Shown: positions 9,190-18,149, counted from the first letter of the stretch. The stretch: 64,000 bases of DNA from Mucilaginibacter sp. JRF (GCF_015223065.1 NZ_JADFBY010000004.1:434001-498000); one strand, 5' to 3'. Notes: generated from the sequence alone by a model not told the origin. Numbers and translations are program-made.

Positions 9190-10476
9190 TTATTCGGCAT
9201 CCGTTTTGGCGCCAATTTGCTTTTGCGCGCCATAAATACCCGATGGGCCGCTGAAGTAATAAGCCACAAAACAAGCCACGGCAAACAGCAAGGCGTACTC
9301 GCTGCCAAACAGCTCAATACCCATTATGGTACAGGCCAGCGGCGTATTAGTAGCCCCGGCAAAAACAGCTATAAAGCCAAGCGCGGCAAACAAACTCACA
9401 GGTGCATTAAGCAGCGAAGCCAGCGTATTACCCAGCGTAGCGCCGATGTAAAACAACGGGGTAACCTCTCCCCCTTTAAAGCCTGTACCGAGTGTTATGC
9501 AGGTGTATATTAACTTCCAAAGCCAGCTTAACGCATCCGCCCCGCCTTGATGGAAAGCTGATACTATGGTTACTGCTCCCGGGTATTCGGCATCAACACC
9601 CAGGCTAAGGTAATCGGGCTTGCCTAAAAGCAGGGTGAGCGCTATAATTGCAGCGCCACCACACGCGGGTATCAACCAGCTTTTTTTAATAGCCTTAACG
9701 GCGATGGTTTTAACCCCATGCACCGTTACCGAGAACAGGTAGGCCGCCAAACCAAAGCAAATGGCAGCGATAATTACCTTAAGCAGCAACAGCAAATTCA
9801 GGTGAATGTTGTGCCCGTAAAACTGTTGCCCTGTAGCTACCACATCAATATGGTATTGGGTATGATGCAGTCCCCATGCAGATACCGTCAGATCGCCGAA
9901 CATGCCGGCAATGAGGCAAGGCAACAAAGCATTGTACCGGATACGACCGATGGTGAGCACCTCCAGCGCGAACACCGCCCCCGTTAATGGCGTACCGAAT
10001 ACCGCCCCAAAACCGGCGGCTATGCCCGTGGTGAGTATCACCTGTTTATCGGCACCGTTGAGTTTAAACCAAGCGGCAAACAGGTTGGCGATGCTGCCCC
10101 CAATTTGTACGGCCGTACCTTCTCGCCCGGCCGAGCCGCCAAACAGGTGGGTAATTACCGTGGTAAGCAAAATAATCGGTGCCATACGCTTGGGCACACC
10201 TGCGCCGGGTTGATGTATCTCGTCAATAACCAGGTTGTTACCACGTTCGGCAGATGAGCCGTATAGTTTATACAGAAAATGGATACCCACACCTGCAAGC
10301 GGCAGCAGATACAGCAGCCAGGCATGCGCAAAGCGGTAGTGTATAGCCCAATTTAACAGCCATAAAAACAACGCGACCATAGAGCCGATAGCCACCGAAA
10401 CCGGTACAGTGATCAGCGACCAGCGCAAAACATATTTAAGGGTTGAGAAGTGTTCGGAAAAGAGTTTTTTTAACAT
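9190..10476 (-). CDS. CLC-family fluoride/proton antiporter (CLC-F type)
   Basis: A membrane protein of 428 aa with about ten or more hydrophobic segments and CLC architecture. The gating glutamate is Glu119 in G117-R-E-G-T121. The first anion-site motif is GAGVP (91-95) instead of GSGIP of chloride transporters, and the later motif is GFKGGEVTP (332-340) instead of the usual GGxFxP. As I recall them, these substitutions (GREGT, FKGGEVTP and a missing central serine) mark the fluoride-exporting CLC-F clade. A fluoride riboswitch 38 nt upstream supports the assignment independently. Likely role: exporting cytoplasmic fluoride in exchange for protons, across the inner membrane. A general chloride channel is the alternative, but less likely given the riboswitch. 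Confidence 0.9.
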   Translation of the reverse strand: MLKKLFSEHFSTLKYVLRWSLITVPVSVAIGSMVALFLWLLNWAIHYRFAHAWLLYLLPLAGVGIHFLYKLYGSSAERGNNLVIDEIHQPGAGVPKRMAPIILLTTVITHLFGGSAGREGTAVQIGGSIANLFAAWFKLNGADKQVILTTGIAAGFGAVFGTPLTGAVFALEVLTIGRIRYNALLPCLIAGMFGDLTVSAWGLHHTQYHIDVVATGQQFYGHNIHLNLLLLLKVIIAAICFGLAAYLFSVTVHGVKTIAVKAIKKSWLIPACGGAAIIALTLLLGKPDYLSLGVDAEYPGAVTIVSAFHQGGADALSWLWKLIYTCITLGTGFKGGEVTPLFYIGATLGNTLASLLNAPVSLFAALGFIAVFAGATNTPLACTIMGIELFGSEYALLFAVACFVAYYFSGPSGIYGAQKQIGAKTDAE

Positions 10477-10514
10477 AACCTACTTGCAAATAAATGAATA
10501 AAACTTATTTGTGG

Positions 10515-10569
10515 GTAGGCGTCATCAGCTTTTTAAAGCGGTTCAAATAGGCAGAACACCATTGCCTTT
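10515..10569 (-). ncRNA. fluoride riboswitch (crcB motif)
   Basis: Read on the minus strand from about 10568, the sequence matches the crcB aptamer consensus in order: GGCAATGGTGTTCTGCC (10566-10550), then AACCGC (10545-10540), then GCTGATGACGCCTAC (10529-10515). The outer GGC/GCC pairing, the GAACCGC/GCTGATGA segments and the terminal GCCTAC are all in place. The aptamer ends 38 nt before the CLC start codon with no clear terminator hairpin between them, so control is probably at translation. It is oriented to activate fluoride export when fluoride rises. Confidence 0.93.
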
Positions 10570-10699
10570 GTTGTACAGTACAAATATGTGGTAAAAAACA
10601 GTTATCTGCAAGTGCGCGGGCGTCAACCTGAAAATTTATCGCCCCGGTATACTATATTTAGCAGTGTTACACGTTCAATATCTTAAACAACATCTTAAT

Positions 10700-11101
10700 A
10701 TGCCGATAAATAACATTCGCCTTTTTGTGATGACAGCCATCGCTACCTGTATCTTTTCAGTTGATCAAAGTGCCATCGCGCAGCAAAAGCAACAAATGGT
10801 AAGGCTGGCTAAGATACAGGTAGATCCTGCGCAGCTTAAACAATACAATGCCGCCTTGAACGAGCAAATGGCTACCGCCGTTAAGCTTGAGCCTGGCGTG
10901 CTTACCTATTATGCCGTTGCCGATAAAAAGCAGCCATCCCACATCACCATACTGGAAGTTTATGCAGATTCGGCAGCTTACAAAGCACATATTGAAACAC
11001 CTCATTTTAAAAAGTATAAAAAAACCGTTGAGCACATGGTAAAAGGGTTAGAACTTGTGGACGTTAATTTTGTAGGCATAGCCAAAAAGCCGGGCTTATA
11101 A
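10700..11101 (+). CDS. secreted antibiotic-biosynthesis-monooxygenase (ABM) domain protein, putative quinol monooxygenase
   Basis: ATG at 10700 gives 133 aa with a signal-peptide-like start (hydrophobic run ending AIAQ). An upstream in-frame GTG at 10664 would add 12 residues with no signal character, so I prefer the ATG. The mature part has the dimeric alpha-beta barrel pattern of the ABM/YgiN family: VRLAKIQVDPAQL, EPGVLTYYAV, ITILEVYADSAAYKAHIETPHFKKY. Family members are cofactor-independent oxygenases or orphan small enzymes, and here the protein is predicted to be periplasmic. It is divergent from the riboswitch-controlled CLC gene and 29 nt upstream of the tryptophan dioxygenase gene, though a promoter seems to lie between those two. 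Confidence 0.8.
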   Translation: MPINNIRLFVMTAIATCIFSVDQSAIAQQKQQMVRLAKIQVDPAQLKQYNAALNEQMATAVKLEPGVLTYYAVADKKQPSHITILEVYADSAAYKAHIETPHFKKYKKTVEHMVKGLELVDVNFVGIAKKPGL

Positions 11102-11118
11102 ACACGGCATAAGTTTTA

Positions 11119-11126
11119 TAATTTTG
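11119..11126 (+). promoter_or_regulatory. Bacteroidota -7 box (TAATTTTG) 4 nt before the start codon
   Basis: Exact TAnnTTTG match ending 4 nt before the dioxygenase ATG at 11131. No convincing -33 TTTG is seen. If used, transcription would start at or next to the A of the ATG, giving a leaderless mRNA. Confidence 0.42.
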
Positions 11127-11130
11127 GGGC

Positions 11131-12084
11131 ATGATCTCTCCCGAAATAGAAAAGCGGCTCGCCCAGCTTCAGGAAAAATATGAAGCCATGGGTCAGGACA
11201 TGACATCCTACCTTGACGGCCTGTTGTATGCCGACTTTTTAACTTATTGGGATTATATTCATCTCGATACGCTATTGAGCCTGCAAAGCCCCAAAACTCC
11301 GTTTCCGGATGAGGAGATATTTATCATGTATCACCAGATAACGGAGTTGTATTTCAAGCTATCGTTGCATGAGTGCAGGCAGATCAGCGAAAAAGGCACC
11401 GAGCTTAGTCCTGATTTTTTCACTGCACGATTAAGGCGCATCAACAATTATTTTGAGGCACTTACCCACTCCTTTGTTATTATGGTTGATGGTATGGAGA
11501 AGGATCAGTTCCTGAAATTCAGGATGTCGTTACTCCCGGCCAGCGGTTTTCAATCGGGGCAGTACCGCATGATAGAGATATACGCCACCAACTTTATCAA
11601 TCTTGTAGCTAAGGATAAACGCGACGAACTGGCCAATGCCACCTTCGACCAGCAGTTTGAATACATATACTGGAAGTTTGGCGCTACTGAGCTGGCTACA
11701 GGTAAAAAAACGCTTACCTTAAAGCAGTTCGAAAAAAAGTACGCCAAAACGTTTATTGAACTGGCGCAGCAAACCGCTACCACCAACTTTTATACGCTTG
11801 CCCTGCAACTACAGCAACAAGGCAAACTAACCGATGCCCTTAAGCACGAATTACGCCGCTTTGATGTAAATGTTAATGTAAACTGGCCGCTATCGCACTA
11901 TAAATCGGCTGTGCGCTACCTGCACCGCGAGCCGGAGGAGATAAGCGCCACGGGCGGCACCAACTGGCAAAAATACCTGCCTCCGCGTTTTCAAAAACGC
12001 ATCTTCTTCCCCGCCATGTGGACGGCCGAAGAAACCGACAACTGGGGCAAAGCCTGGGTTGAGCATGCTTTGCGGGGCGAGTAA
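11131..12084 (+). CDS. kynA: tryptophan 2,3-dioxygenase family protein
   Basis: An all-helical protein of 317 aa with the TDO hallmarks: YWDYIHLDTLLSLQ, the heme-pocket block IMYHQITELYFKLSLHE, the SGFQSGQYRMIE segment that contacts substrate in TDO, and a C-terminal ATGGT loop after HYKSAVRYLHRE. Heme-dependent TDO opens the indole ring of tryptophan to N-formylkynurenine, the first kynurenine-pathway step, in the cytoplasm. The sequence is diverged from proteobacterial KynA, and no other kynurenine gene is close, so a related indole substrate cannot be excluded. Its stop codon directly abuts that of the convergent S41 peptidase gene, with no spacer and no terminator. Confidence 0.85.
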   Translation: MISPEIEKRLAQLQEKYEAMGQDMTSYLDGLLYADFLTYWDYIHLDTLLSLQSPKTPFPDEEIFIMYHQITELYFKLSLHECRQISEKGTELSPDFFTARLRRINNYFEALTHSFVIMVDGMEKDQFLKFRMSLLPASGFQSGQYRMIEIYATNFINLVAKDKRDELANATFDQQFEYIYWKFGATELATGKKTLTLKQFEKKYAKTFIELAQQTATTNFYTLALQLQQQGKLTDALKHELRRFDVNVNVNWPLSHYKSAVRYLHREPEEISATGGTNWQKYLPPRFQKRIFFPAMWTAEETDNWGKAWVEHALRGE

Positions 12085-13194
12085 TTATTGTTTTTGCATA
12101 AGTGATTTTATCGCATTTAACTTATCCGGGGTGGTGGCATTGATCCTTACATCAGGTGCAATTCCGATATTGTCAATCGGGTGCTCAGGTAATCTTTTTG
12201 AACGGCTGATGGGAATAACGAGGTTCAGATCATTACAGGGAATATTAAAATATTGTGTATTGGCATAGTCCAGTGTACCGGCAGAATTCTCTCCATATAC
12301 CTTTACCTTTTTGCTCTGCTTCGCGGTTATCAGGAATGATTCGGCCGAGCTTGCTGTGCCTCTGTCAATAAGTATGGCCACTTTAGATGGATACTTGTAC
12401 ACCGTATCAAGTTTCATCTCAAAACTCTCCTTACCCGATGGATTCACAAAGCCGTTAGGTTGCGCTTTCATCAGGCTGATCAGGTTAGATATAAAAGCCT
12501 TTGCTTCTTTAGAAAGGTCATTATCCTTCAAATTTTCTTCCAATATTTCGATGTTACCTGTAGATGAGCGGTACTCATCAGGCTTAATTTGAATAGGGTT
12601 GGTATACAAATAAGGCAAAAGGCCGCTAAAGGCATAATCAGTACCGCCATCGTTTCCGCGGAGGTCAATTATCCAATTTGGTATTTCCTTAATCTGCGTA
12701 CTGTAAACCTGAATTACGCTGTCGATATTCTTTTTTTCATCCCATACAAAGGTTGGCAGCCTGATGAGTAAAGTATTTGCGTCGAGCTTGCTGATCTTTG
12801 TTTCACTGCCTGGTTTCTCGTTGGCATCAGGGCTAACTACCGGTTTGGCAAATCGTCGCGCTAACTGTTTGGCAACATCAGGATATTTCTTTTTGTACCT
12901 CCAATCCAGTTGAACCCGGAGGTGATTATCCTTGAAATAATCTGTCCATGTTCTCAAGATCACGAAGCATGAATCGGTACCTTTTGCATTAGCGGCCCGC
13001 TTACGTAGCGATTTGGTCAATAATTCAAATTCTTTTCGGTTCAGATCCTTAACCTTATCGTTAAAACCGGCATAGTCAGCTGTAACATGCTTAACCGTGT
13101 AGTTAAAATTCAGGGCGCAGTCGCAATCCTGAGCCATTAAAGTTATTGGCAATAATCCTATTAAAGCAGTGATAAGTAGTTTCATTAAGTTCAA
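12085..13194 (-). CDS. secreted S41-family (C-terminal-processing-like) peptidase
   Basis: A protein of 369 aa with a signal peptide (hydrophobic core ending LMAQ, followed by a Cys-rich DCDC start of the mature chain). The S41 core is recognisable: WIIDLRGNDGGT and the nucleophile block VAILIDRGTASSAESF, followed by SKKVKVYGENSAGTLDYAN. There is no clear PDZ domain between signal and protease core. Such periplasmic serine peptidases in Bacteroidota have mostly undefined substrates. It is convergent with the tryptophan dioxygenase gene with zero intergenic bases and has its own upstream region of about 160 bp shared with divergent ilvE. Confidence 0.85.
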   Translation of the reverse strand: MNLMKLLITALIGLLPITLMAQDCDCALNFNYTVKHVTADYAGFNDKVKDLNRKEFELLTKSLRKRAANAKGTDSCFVILRTWTDYFKDNHLRVQLDWRYKKKYPDVAKQLARRFAKPVVSPDANEKPGSETKISKLDANTLLIRLPTFVWDEKKNIDSVIQVYSTQIKEIPNWIIDLRGNDGGTDYAFSGLLPYLYTNPIQIKPDEYRSSTGNIEILEENLKDNDLSKEAKAFISNLISLMKAQPNGFVNPSGKESFEMKLDTVYKYPSKVAILIDRGTASSAESFLITAKQSKKVKVYGENSAGTLDYANTQYFNIPCNDLNLVIPISRSKRLPEHPIDNIGIAPDVRINATTPDKLNAIKSLMQKQ

Positions 13195-13355
13195 TGTATG
13201 TATATACAGACCGGCTAAAGCAAATTTGGATCAATATAGAATTTATAGCCCGTTAATACGGATTTGTTATTACCCTGACAATGATTTGACCATTGATTCC
13301 GCTTAAAAAGGAATAAAATTCCTAACTTGCATACCGGAATAAATTTTTTACAGCC

Positions 13356-14420
13356 ATGACTGATACACTGGATATACAGATCACCAAAACTTCGCATTCG
13401 CGTTTACAGGAAACTGATTTTGATAATTTGCCTTTCGGAAAGATATTTTCTGACCACATGTTTGTGGCCGATTATGCCGATGGCGAGTGGAAAAACTTTC
13501 AGATCGTCCCTTATGGTGATATTTCATTGAGTCCGGCAATTTCAGCTTTACATTATGGCCAGGCCTTTTTTGAGGGCATTAAGGCTTACAAACATGAGGA
13601 TGGCAAAGTGGTTATCTTCCGCCCGAATAAGAATGCCGAGCGTGCCAACAAATCGGCCGAGCGCCTTTGCATGCCTGAGTTGCCCGAAGATATATTTGTA
13701 CAAAGCATTGCTGCTTTAGTTGACATTGACCGCGATTGGATACCTACCAAAGCTAACCACGCGCTTTACATCAGGCCGTTCATGTTCGCTACCGACGCGT
13801 TTTTGGGCGTTCAGGCATCTACAACTTATAAGTTCATGATATTGACCGGACCGGTTGGCCCGTATTTTTCAAAGGCGCTGCGTGTTAAAATTGAATCGTA
13901 CTATACCCGCGCGGCACAAGGCGGTATGGGCTTTGCCAAAGCTGCCGGTAACTATGCCAGCACCATGATGCCTGCTAAGAAAGCTGTTGAGGATGGCTTT
14001 GATCAAATCATCTGGACTGATGGCAGCCACCACGAATTCATCGAGGAAATGGGCGCTGCCAATGCCATGTTTATTTTAGATGGCAAACTGGTTACCCCGG
14101 TTGCCGGTGATACTATTTTGAATGGCGTTACCCGCGATACAGTAATTAAACTGGCCGAAGCATGGGGTATACCGGTTGAGCAGCGCAACGTTGCCGTAGC
14201 CGAAATTATTGAAGGCGCAAAAAGTGGTAAACTTACCGATGCCTTTGGCGCAGGTACTGCCGCTACCATAGCCCCGGTTGGCTCTATTTATTACAATGGC
14301 GAGGAATATACACTGAGCGACCCGGCAACACGCGAATTCTCTCAAAAAGTATTGAAAACCCTTGACGATATACGTTACGGCCGCATTGAAGACACCTACG
14401 GCTGGAACTACGTGGTTTAA
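13356..14420 (+). CDS. ilvE: branched-chain amino acid aminotransferase
   Basis: A 354-aa class IV PLP aminotransferase of the long BCAT2-like type. The PLP lysine is K195 in GFAKAAGNYAST, preceded by the YYTRA segment; the FFEGIKAYK and RPNKNAERANKSAERL blocks and EEMGAANAMF complete the signature. It interconverts branched-chain amino acids and 2-oxo acids using glutamate, in the cytoplasm, as the last step of Val/Leu/Ile synthesis or the first of their breakdown. No other ilv or leu gene is beside it. Monocistronic: it is divergent from the S41 peptidase and ends in a strong terminator. Confidence 0.95.
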   Translation: MTDTLDIQITKTSHSRLQETDFDNLPFGKIFSDHMFVADYADGEWKNFQIVPYGDISLSPAISALHYGQAFFEGIKAYKHEDGKVVIFRPNKNAERANKSAERLCMPELPEDIFVQSIAALVDIDRDWIPTKANHALYIRPFMFATDAFLGVQASTTYKFMILTGPVGPYFSKALRVKIESYYTRAAQGGMGFAKAAGNYASTMMPAKKAVEDGFDQIIWTDGSHHEFIEEMGAANAMFILDGKLVTPVAGDTILNGVTRDTVIKLAEAWGIPVEQRNVAVAEIIEGAKSGKLTDAFGAGTAATIAPVGSIYYNGEEYTLSDPATREFSQKVLKTLDDIRYGRIEDTYGWNYVV

Positions 14421-14440
14421 GAAACCCTACAGCTACATAT

Positions 14441-14486
14441 AAAAATCAAAGGCCCCGAGCAAATGTTCGGGGCCTTTGTGATTTTT
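14441..14486. terminator. bidirectional intrinsic terminator
   Basis: Near-perfect palindrome: AAAAATCA, stem AAGGCCCCGA, 8-nt loop, TCGGGGCCTT, TGATTTTT. It serves ilvE (+) and convergent clpS (-). Confidence 0.92.
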
Positions 14487-14500
14487 ATAGCTTTTATATT

Positions 14501-14782
14501 TTATTCAACAGTAACGCTTAAGCCTTCCTGCTGTAATATTTTACGGTATATCTCCATCTCAGTGAACGAGCCTTCCAGCACGGCGCATTTACCTTCGTTA
14601 TGCACTTTCCAGGCTATCTTTTCCGCTTGCGATTCGGAGTAGTCGAGGTACTTCATCATGCAATAGATCACGTGCTCAAACGTGTTCACATCATCATTCC
14701 ATAAAATAAGGCGGTGCACCTCTTTAAGTCCGGCCAGTAACTCCTCGAGCGTAAACGTCTGTTCCTGTACTTCTGTTGGCAT
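14501..14782 (-). CDS. clpS: ATP-dependent Clp protease adaptor
   Basis: The longer open frame begins with TTG at 14803; ATG at 14782 gives a 93-aa protein of normal ClpS length, so I use it. The fold signature is intact: LILWNDDVNTFEHVI (N-end-rule pocket), MMKYLDYSESQAEKIAWKVHNEGKC and the final strand. ClpS delivers proteins with destabilising N-terminal residues to ClpAP-type unfoldases in the cytoplasm. A -7 box lies 8 nt upstream of the ATG. The gene is followed by the terminator shared with ilvE. Confidence 0.93.
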   Translation of the reverse strand: MPTEVQEQTFTLEELLAGLKEVHRLILWNDDVNTFEHVIYCMMKYLDYSESQAEKIAWKVHNEGKCAVLEGSFTEMEIYRKILQQEGLSVTVE

Positions 14783-14790
14783 AGTGGCCG

Positions 14791-14798
14791 CAAATTTA
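14791..14798 (-). promoter_or_regulatory. -7 box (TAAATTTG) 8 nt before clpS
   Basis: On the minus strand TAAATTTG matches TAnnTTTG exactly and sits 8 nt before the preferred ATG. It overlaps the codons of the longer TTG-initiated frame, which supports the shorter start. No clear -33 box is seen. Confidence 0.42.
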
Positions 14799-14823
14799 CT
14801 CAAAATATGGCAAACTACGTGCC

Positions 14824-17523
14824 TTATTGCACTTTATACCGATAAACCTGCCTGCCTATGTGGCCCGCATCATCAATACCCTCAACCACTACGCGGTAAG
14901 TTCCCTTGCCATCGGCATTAAAATAACTAATATCGGTAGCCTTTTTGCCATCGCAATAAATGTTGGGGTTCCAGTATATGGTGCTGCGCATATCAACCAT
15001 TTTATCGTTAGCGGCAGGTGCATCATATTTAGGTGAGTAAAACACCCTCGGCGCGTAATAACCCAGCGGCGTATACATCACCACACCCGGCGGGTTGCCC
15101 ACATACGATGTTTTAAAGCCGCCATCGCCACGCTTGGTGGTGATCAATATAACACCATTGGCACCCTGAAAGCCATATATAGCGGTTTTACCGCCATTAC
15201 GCAATACTTCAATAGTTTCCACATCCGATGGTGCCATGTTAAGCAGGGCATCATCACCCTGCGCCATACCATCTATCATCACTGTCATTTGGCCGCCACC
15301 ACGGGTGGTGTAAGGTATACCATTCCTGAACACTACACCCACCAAGCGCCCCTGCAAACATTGATCGAGCGTTGCGCAGGTTTGAAGATCTTTGGCTGAT
15401 AGTACCTGATCGGCATTACCGGCGCCATTAAGGTTGGATGAATGCTTTACTAATGGCTCCCGCTTATCCTGTATCTTAACCTCATTCAACAAAAAGCTGC
15501 GGGTGGTTATGCCATACTTTACCTTCTCGTTAAAATAGGCCGTGCTTTGGCGCAGGTAGCCCATCATGTCGCCATCAACATTTACTGATATATCTCCCCT
15601 GTTTTTGTTGATGGTTACACCCTGGCGGGTAGCATTATCCAGCTTTACATCAACATAGCGTTTACCTTTAGGGGTAGTGGCCTGCACCATAAACTTAAGG
15701 CTATCGGTAAATACCAGTCCCTTAAATATAAAATGGCCATTAGCGTCGGCAACGGTATCAACCATAAAAGGCCTGCCACCGCCGGTATTGTTAAACAACA
15801 TCACCTTAGCACCGGCAACCGGTTTTTTGCTTTGGGTAACGGTACCGGCAATATCAATGGTTTGCTCGGGCTTGTATATCATGGGCGTAGCATCACCGGC
15901 CAGCAGTTGTTTCCACTCGAAGCGACGGTAGCCTTGCGTAAGCATCAGCAGGTCAAGGTCGGTGCGGGTTTTGTCGCTAACATCATGAAAATAATAGTTA
16001 GGTTTTTCAACATATCCTTTCAGATCGCTAACCAGCAACATGCTGGATAGAATGGTATTCTCCTCATCCTCATCAACCTTTACCTTTGATTCATCAACAA
16101 CCGACATTGAAAGGTTGCTCACTCCCGCGCTATCAGGCGAAAAACGGCTATCGATACCCAAGCTCACCTTTTCGCGGGTCTTGTAATCCGTCTTATCAGA
16201 GGTCAATTTTATTTTCAGGTCATCAGCCTTTTGAATGAATGCCAAACGCTCGTTAAGTGGTTCGCCGATGGCCGAGAACAGGGTGATTTGTGTAATGCCC
16301 GACGTAAGCCTTGTTTTGGGGATAACGGCGGTAAAAGCGGTATCGGCACCTTTGGGCTTGGCGGCATAACGCACCTTACCGCCTGATTGGGCTATCAATA
16401 TCAGATCCTGCGGTTGTGTGCCTGCCGATGCTATGGTGAACACCAGTACCGCGGGGTTATTATTATTAATACTCATTACATACCCCGACGGGCGCGCGGC
16501 AGGCAGATCAACATCTTTTGTTGAGCCATCTGCAAATGTGAGCGATGCCTTGTATGTTTTACCGGTTGCCGGGGTAAAGGTAAACGCGCCCATGCCCAAA
16601 TGCTCGGCAGCTATGGTGGCTACGGCATTGCCCTGATTATCTTTTATGGTACCCTTTACCTCCTTACCCAAACCATCGGCACCGGCGGCCTTAAAGGCTA
16701 CCTTTGAGGCAAGGCCATTAACCAAATATCCACTCTCCGGGAAGAATTGCACATCAACCGCGCCTGATACCGCCTTTAACGGGATACTTTTGGTTATCTT
16801 CTCCTTATTATCAACACTAATGGTTGTTACCAAACTGCCGGGCTTGAATGCTGCGGCGGTTTTTACATCAAAGCTTATTTTCAGGTTACCCTCGGCATCG
16901 GTAACGCCTTTGCCTTTGGCAACAACGCGCCCTTCAGACTCGGCACGATAGTTTACCTCCCTGTCAACATAAGGACTACCATCAAACTCACGGTAATTTA
17001 TTTGGGCGTTTACTCGCTGCTGGCCGTTAACGGTAGCGTAAGTATAGGTGGTACTGGTAAATACCTTGTTCGACATGGCATTACCTATGGTGATGGTTTT
17101 ATCAAAAAAATAATCCTCACCGGCGTTGCGCATCCAGTTGGTATAGGCGCGTATGCGGTAGGTACCGCTTTGCAATAAACTGTCGGATAATACAAACTCG
17201 CCCCAACCCAAGCCGCTGCTCAGCGATATTTTTTCACGGCGACTTATGCTATCACGATCATTGATCAGCTCTACGTTAAGTATACCGCTTAATGCTGATA
17301 GGCGATGATCTTCGCCAATAGTTACATAAGCCTTGTACCACAGCGTATCGCCAACGGCATAATAGGGTTTATCAAAATGCAGGTATACTTTTTCCTGCGG
17401 ACGCTGGGCCAGCCATTTTTCGAGGCTCTCCACAATTTTGGCTACAGGGTCATCGGCAGTAACAAAGGCAACAGAAAGTGTGCATACGGCAAGCAGTGAT
17501 AAGATGAGCGGCTTAATTTTCAT
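14824..17523 (-). CDS. secreted MG2-like protein with a terminal TonB-plug domain and no beta-barrel
   Basis: The frame opens at 17562, but ATG at 17523 (MKIKPLILSLL...) starts a proper signal peptide, giving 899 aa. After it come alpha-2-macroglobulin MG-like beta-sandwich domains (KVYLHFDKPYYAVGDTLWYKA, residues about 35-140, then further sandwich repeats). Near residue 580 is a carboxypeptidase-regulatory-like segment (IDIAGTVTQSKKPVAGAKV). Near 690-800 is a TonB-receptor plug (LQGRLVGVVF, VMIDG, APSDVETIEVLR, AIYGFQGANGVILITTKRG), then a short sandwich tail. The plug lacks the 22-strand barrel that normally follows it. It is probably a periplasmic or surface partner protein; function unknown. 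It lies 41 nt upstream of clpS. Confidence 0.8.
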   Translation of the reverse strand: MKIKPLILSLLAVCTLSVAFVTADDPVAKIVESLEKWLAQRPQEKVYLHFDKPYYAVGDTLWYKAYVTIGEDHRLSALSGILNVELINDRDSISRREKISLSSGLGWGEFVLSDSLLQSGTYRIRAYTNWMRNAGEDYFFDKTITIGNAMSNKVFTSTTYTYATVNGQQRVNAQINYREFDGSPYVDREVNYRAESEGRVVAKGKGVTDAEGNLKISFDVKTAAAFKPGSLVTTISVDNKEKITKSIPLKAVSGAVDVQFFPESGYLVNGLASKVAFKAAGADGLGKEVKGTIKDNQGNAVATIAAEHLGMGAFTFTPATGKTYKASLTFADGSTKDVDLPAARPSGYVMSINNNNPAVLVFTIASAGTQPQDLILIAQSGGKVRYAAKPKGADTAFTAVIPKTRLTSGITQITLFSAIGEPLNERLAFIQKADDLKIKLTSDKTDYKTREKVSLGIDSRFSPDSAGVSNLSMSVVDESKVKVDEDEENTILSSMLLVSDLKGYVEKPNYYFHDVSDKTRTDLDLLMLTQGYRRFEWKQLLAGDATPMIYKPEQTIDIAGTVTQSKKPVAGAKVMLFNNTGGGRPFMVDTVADANGHFIFKGLVFTDSLKFMVQATTPKGKRYVDVKLDNATRQGVTINKNRGDISVNVDGDMMGYLRQSTAYFNEKVKYGITTRSFLLNEVKIQDKREPLVKHSSNLNGAGNADQVLSAKDLQTCATLDQCLQGRLVGVVFRNGIPYTTRGGGQMTVMIDGMAQGDDALLNMAPSDVETIEVLRNGGKTAIYGFQGANGVILITTKRGDGGFKTSYVGNPPGVVMYTPLGYYAPRVFYSPKYDAPAANDKMVDMRSTIYWNPNIYCDGKKATDISYFNADGKGTYRVVVEGIDDAGHIGRQVYRYKVQ

Positions 17524-17612
17524 TGGTTTAAATTGTGCGCTTAAATTACACAAAAACCCCATTATCCGCGCGTTGCACTAAAATTGTTGCAATAAATAAT
17601 TGGACGATAAGC

Positions 17613-18149
17613 TTAAAACTTATTCTTCCACATCATGCTTTCAACCGGGCGGGTAGTTGGATTATTGTATTTGGCGTTGCCTTTTGAGTTGTACAGGGTT
17701 TCTATCTCGCCCTCAACCACAAAGTATATAAGCTGGCCAATTGGCATACCGGCATATATCTTAACCGGCTGCGCGCACGATATCTCTAACGTCCAAGTGT
17801 TGCAAAAGCCTACATCACCTTTACCGGCGGTGGCGTGTATATCAATACCTAAACGCCCGGTGCTTGATTTACCTTCCAAAAAAGGCACATGGCGGTGGGT
17901 TTCGGTATATTCCATAGTTACGCCGAGGTACAGCGTGTTGGGTTGTAGTATAAAACCCTCTTTGGGTATCTCAAAATGTACTATCTCGTTATGCAGTTTG
18001 GCATCAAGCACCCTATCCTTATAAGTGGCTAAATGCTTGCCCAGGTGCACATCGTACGAGTTGGTGCCCAGGCATTCGCGCTTAAAGGGTTCAATAATAA
18101 TGTTGCCATTATCAATTTCTTCGAGGATGCGTTTGTCAGATAATATCAT
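17613..18149 (-). CDS. dcd: dCTP deaminase
   Basis: A trimeric dUTPase-fold enzyme of 178 aa that deaminates dCTP to dUTP for thymidylate synthesis, in the cytoplasm. It opens MILSDKRILEEI and keeps LGTNSYDVHLG, PNTLYLGVTMEYTE, the EGKSSTGRLGI phosphate-binding loop, the active-site region HATAGKGDVGF...TLEIS and the GMPIGQLIYF strand. Length is close to the usual 180-195 aa. The C-terminal tail that closes over the nucleotide is short (RPVESMMWKNKF). It appears to be transcribed alone, with 89 nt to the next gene on its strand. Confidence 0.93.
   Translation of the reverse strand: MILSDKRILEEIDNGNIIIEPFKRECLGTNSYDVHLGKHLATYKDRVLDAKLHNEIVHFEIPKEGFILQPNTLYLGVTMEYTETHRHVPFLEGKSSTGRLGIDIHATAGKGDVGFCNTWTLEISCAQPVKIYAGMPIGQLIYFVVEGEIETLYNSKGNAKYNNPTTRPVESMMWKNKF

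Noticed and set aside
10664..10699. GTG start for the ABM-domain gene
   Set aside because: It would add 12 residues in front of a normal signal peptide; the ATG at 10700 fits better.
13215..13397. 60-aa minus-strand frame between the S41 peptidase and ilvE
   Set aside because: It overlaps the ilvE start and has no span, signal or family character.
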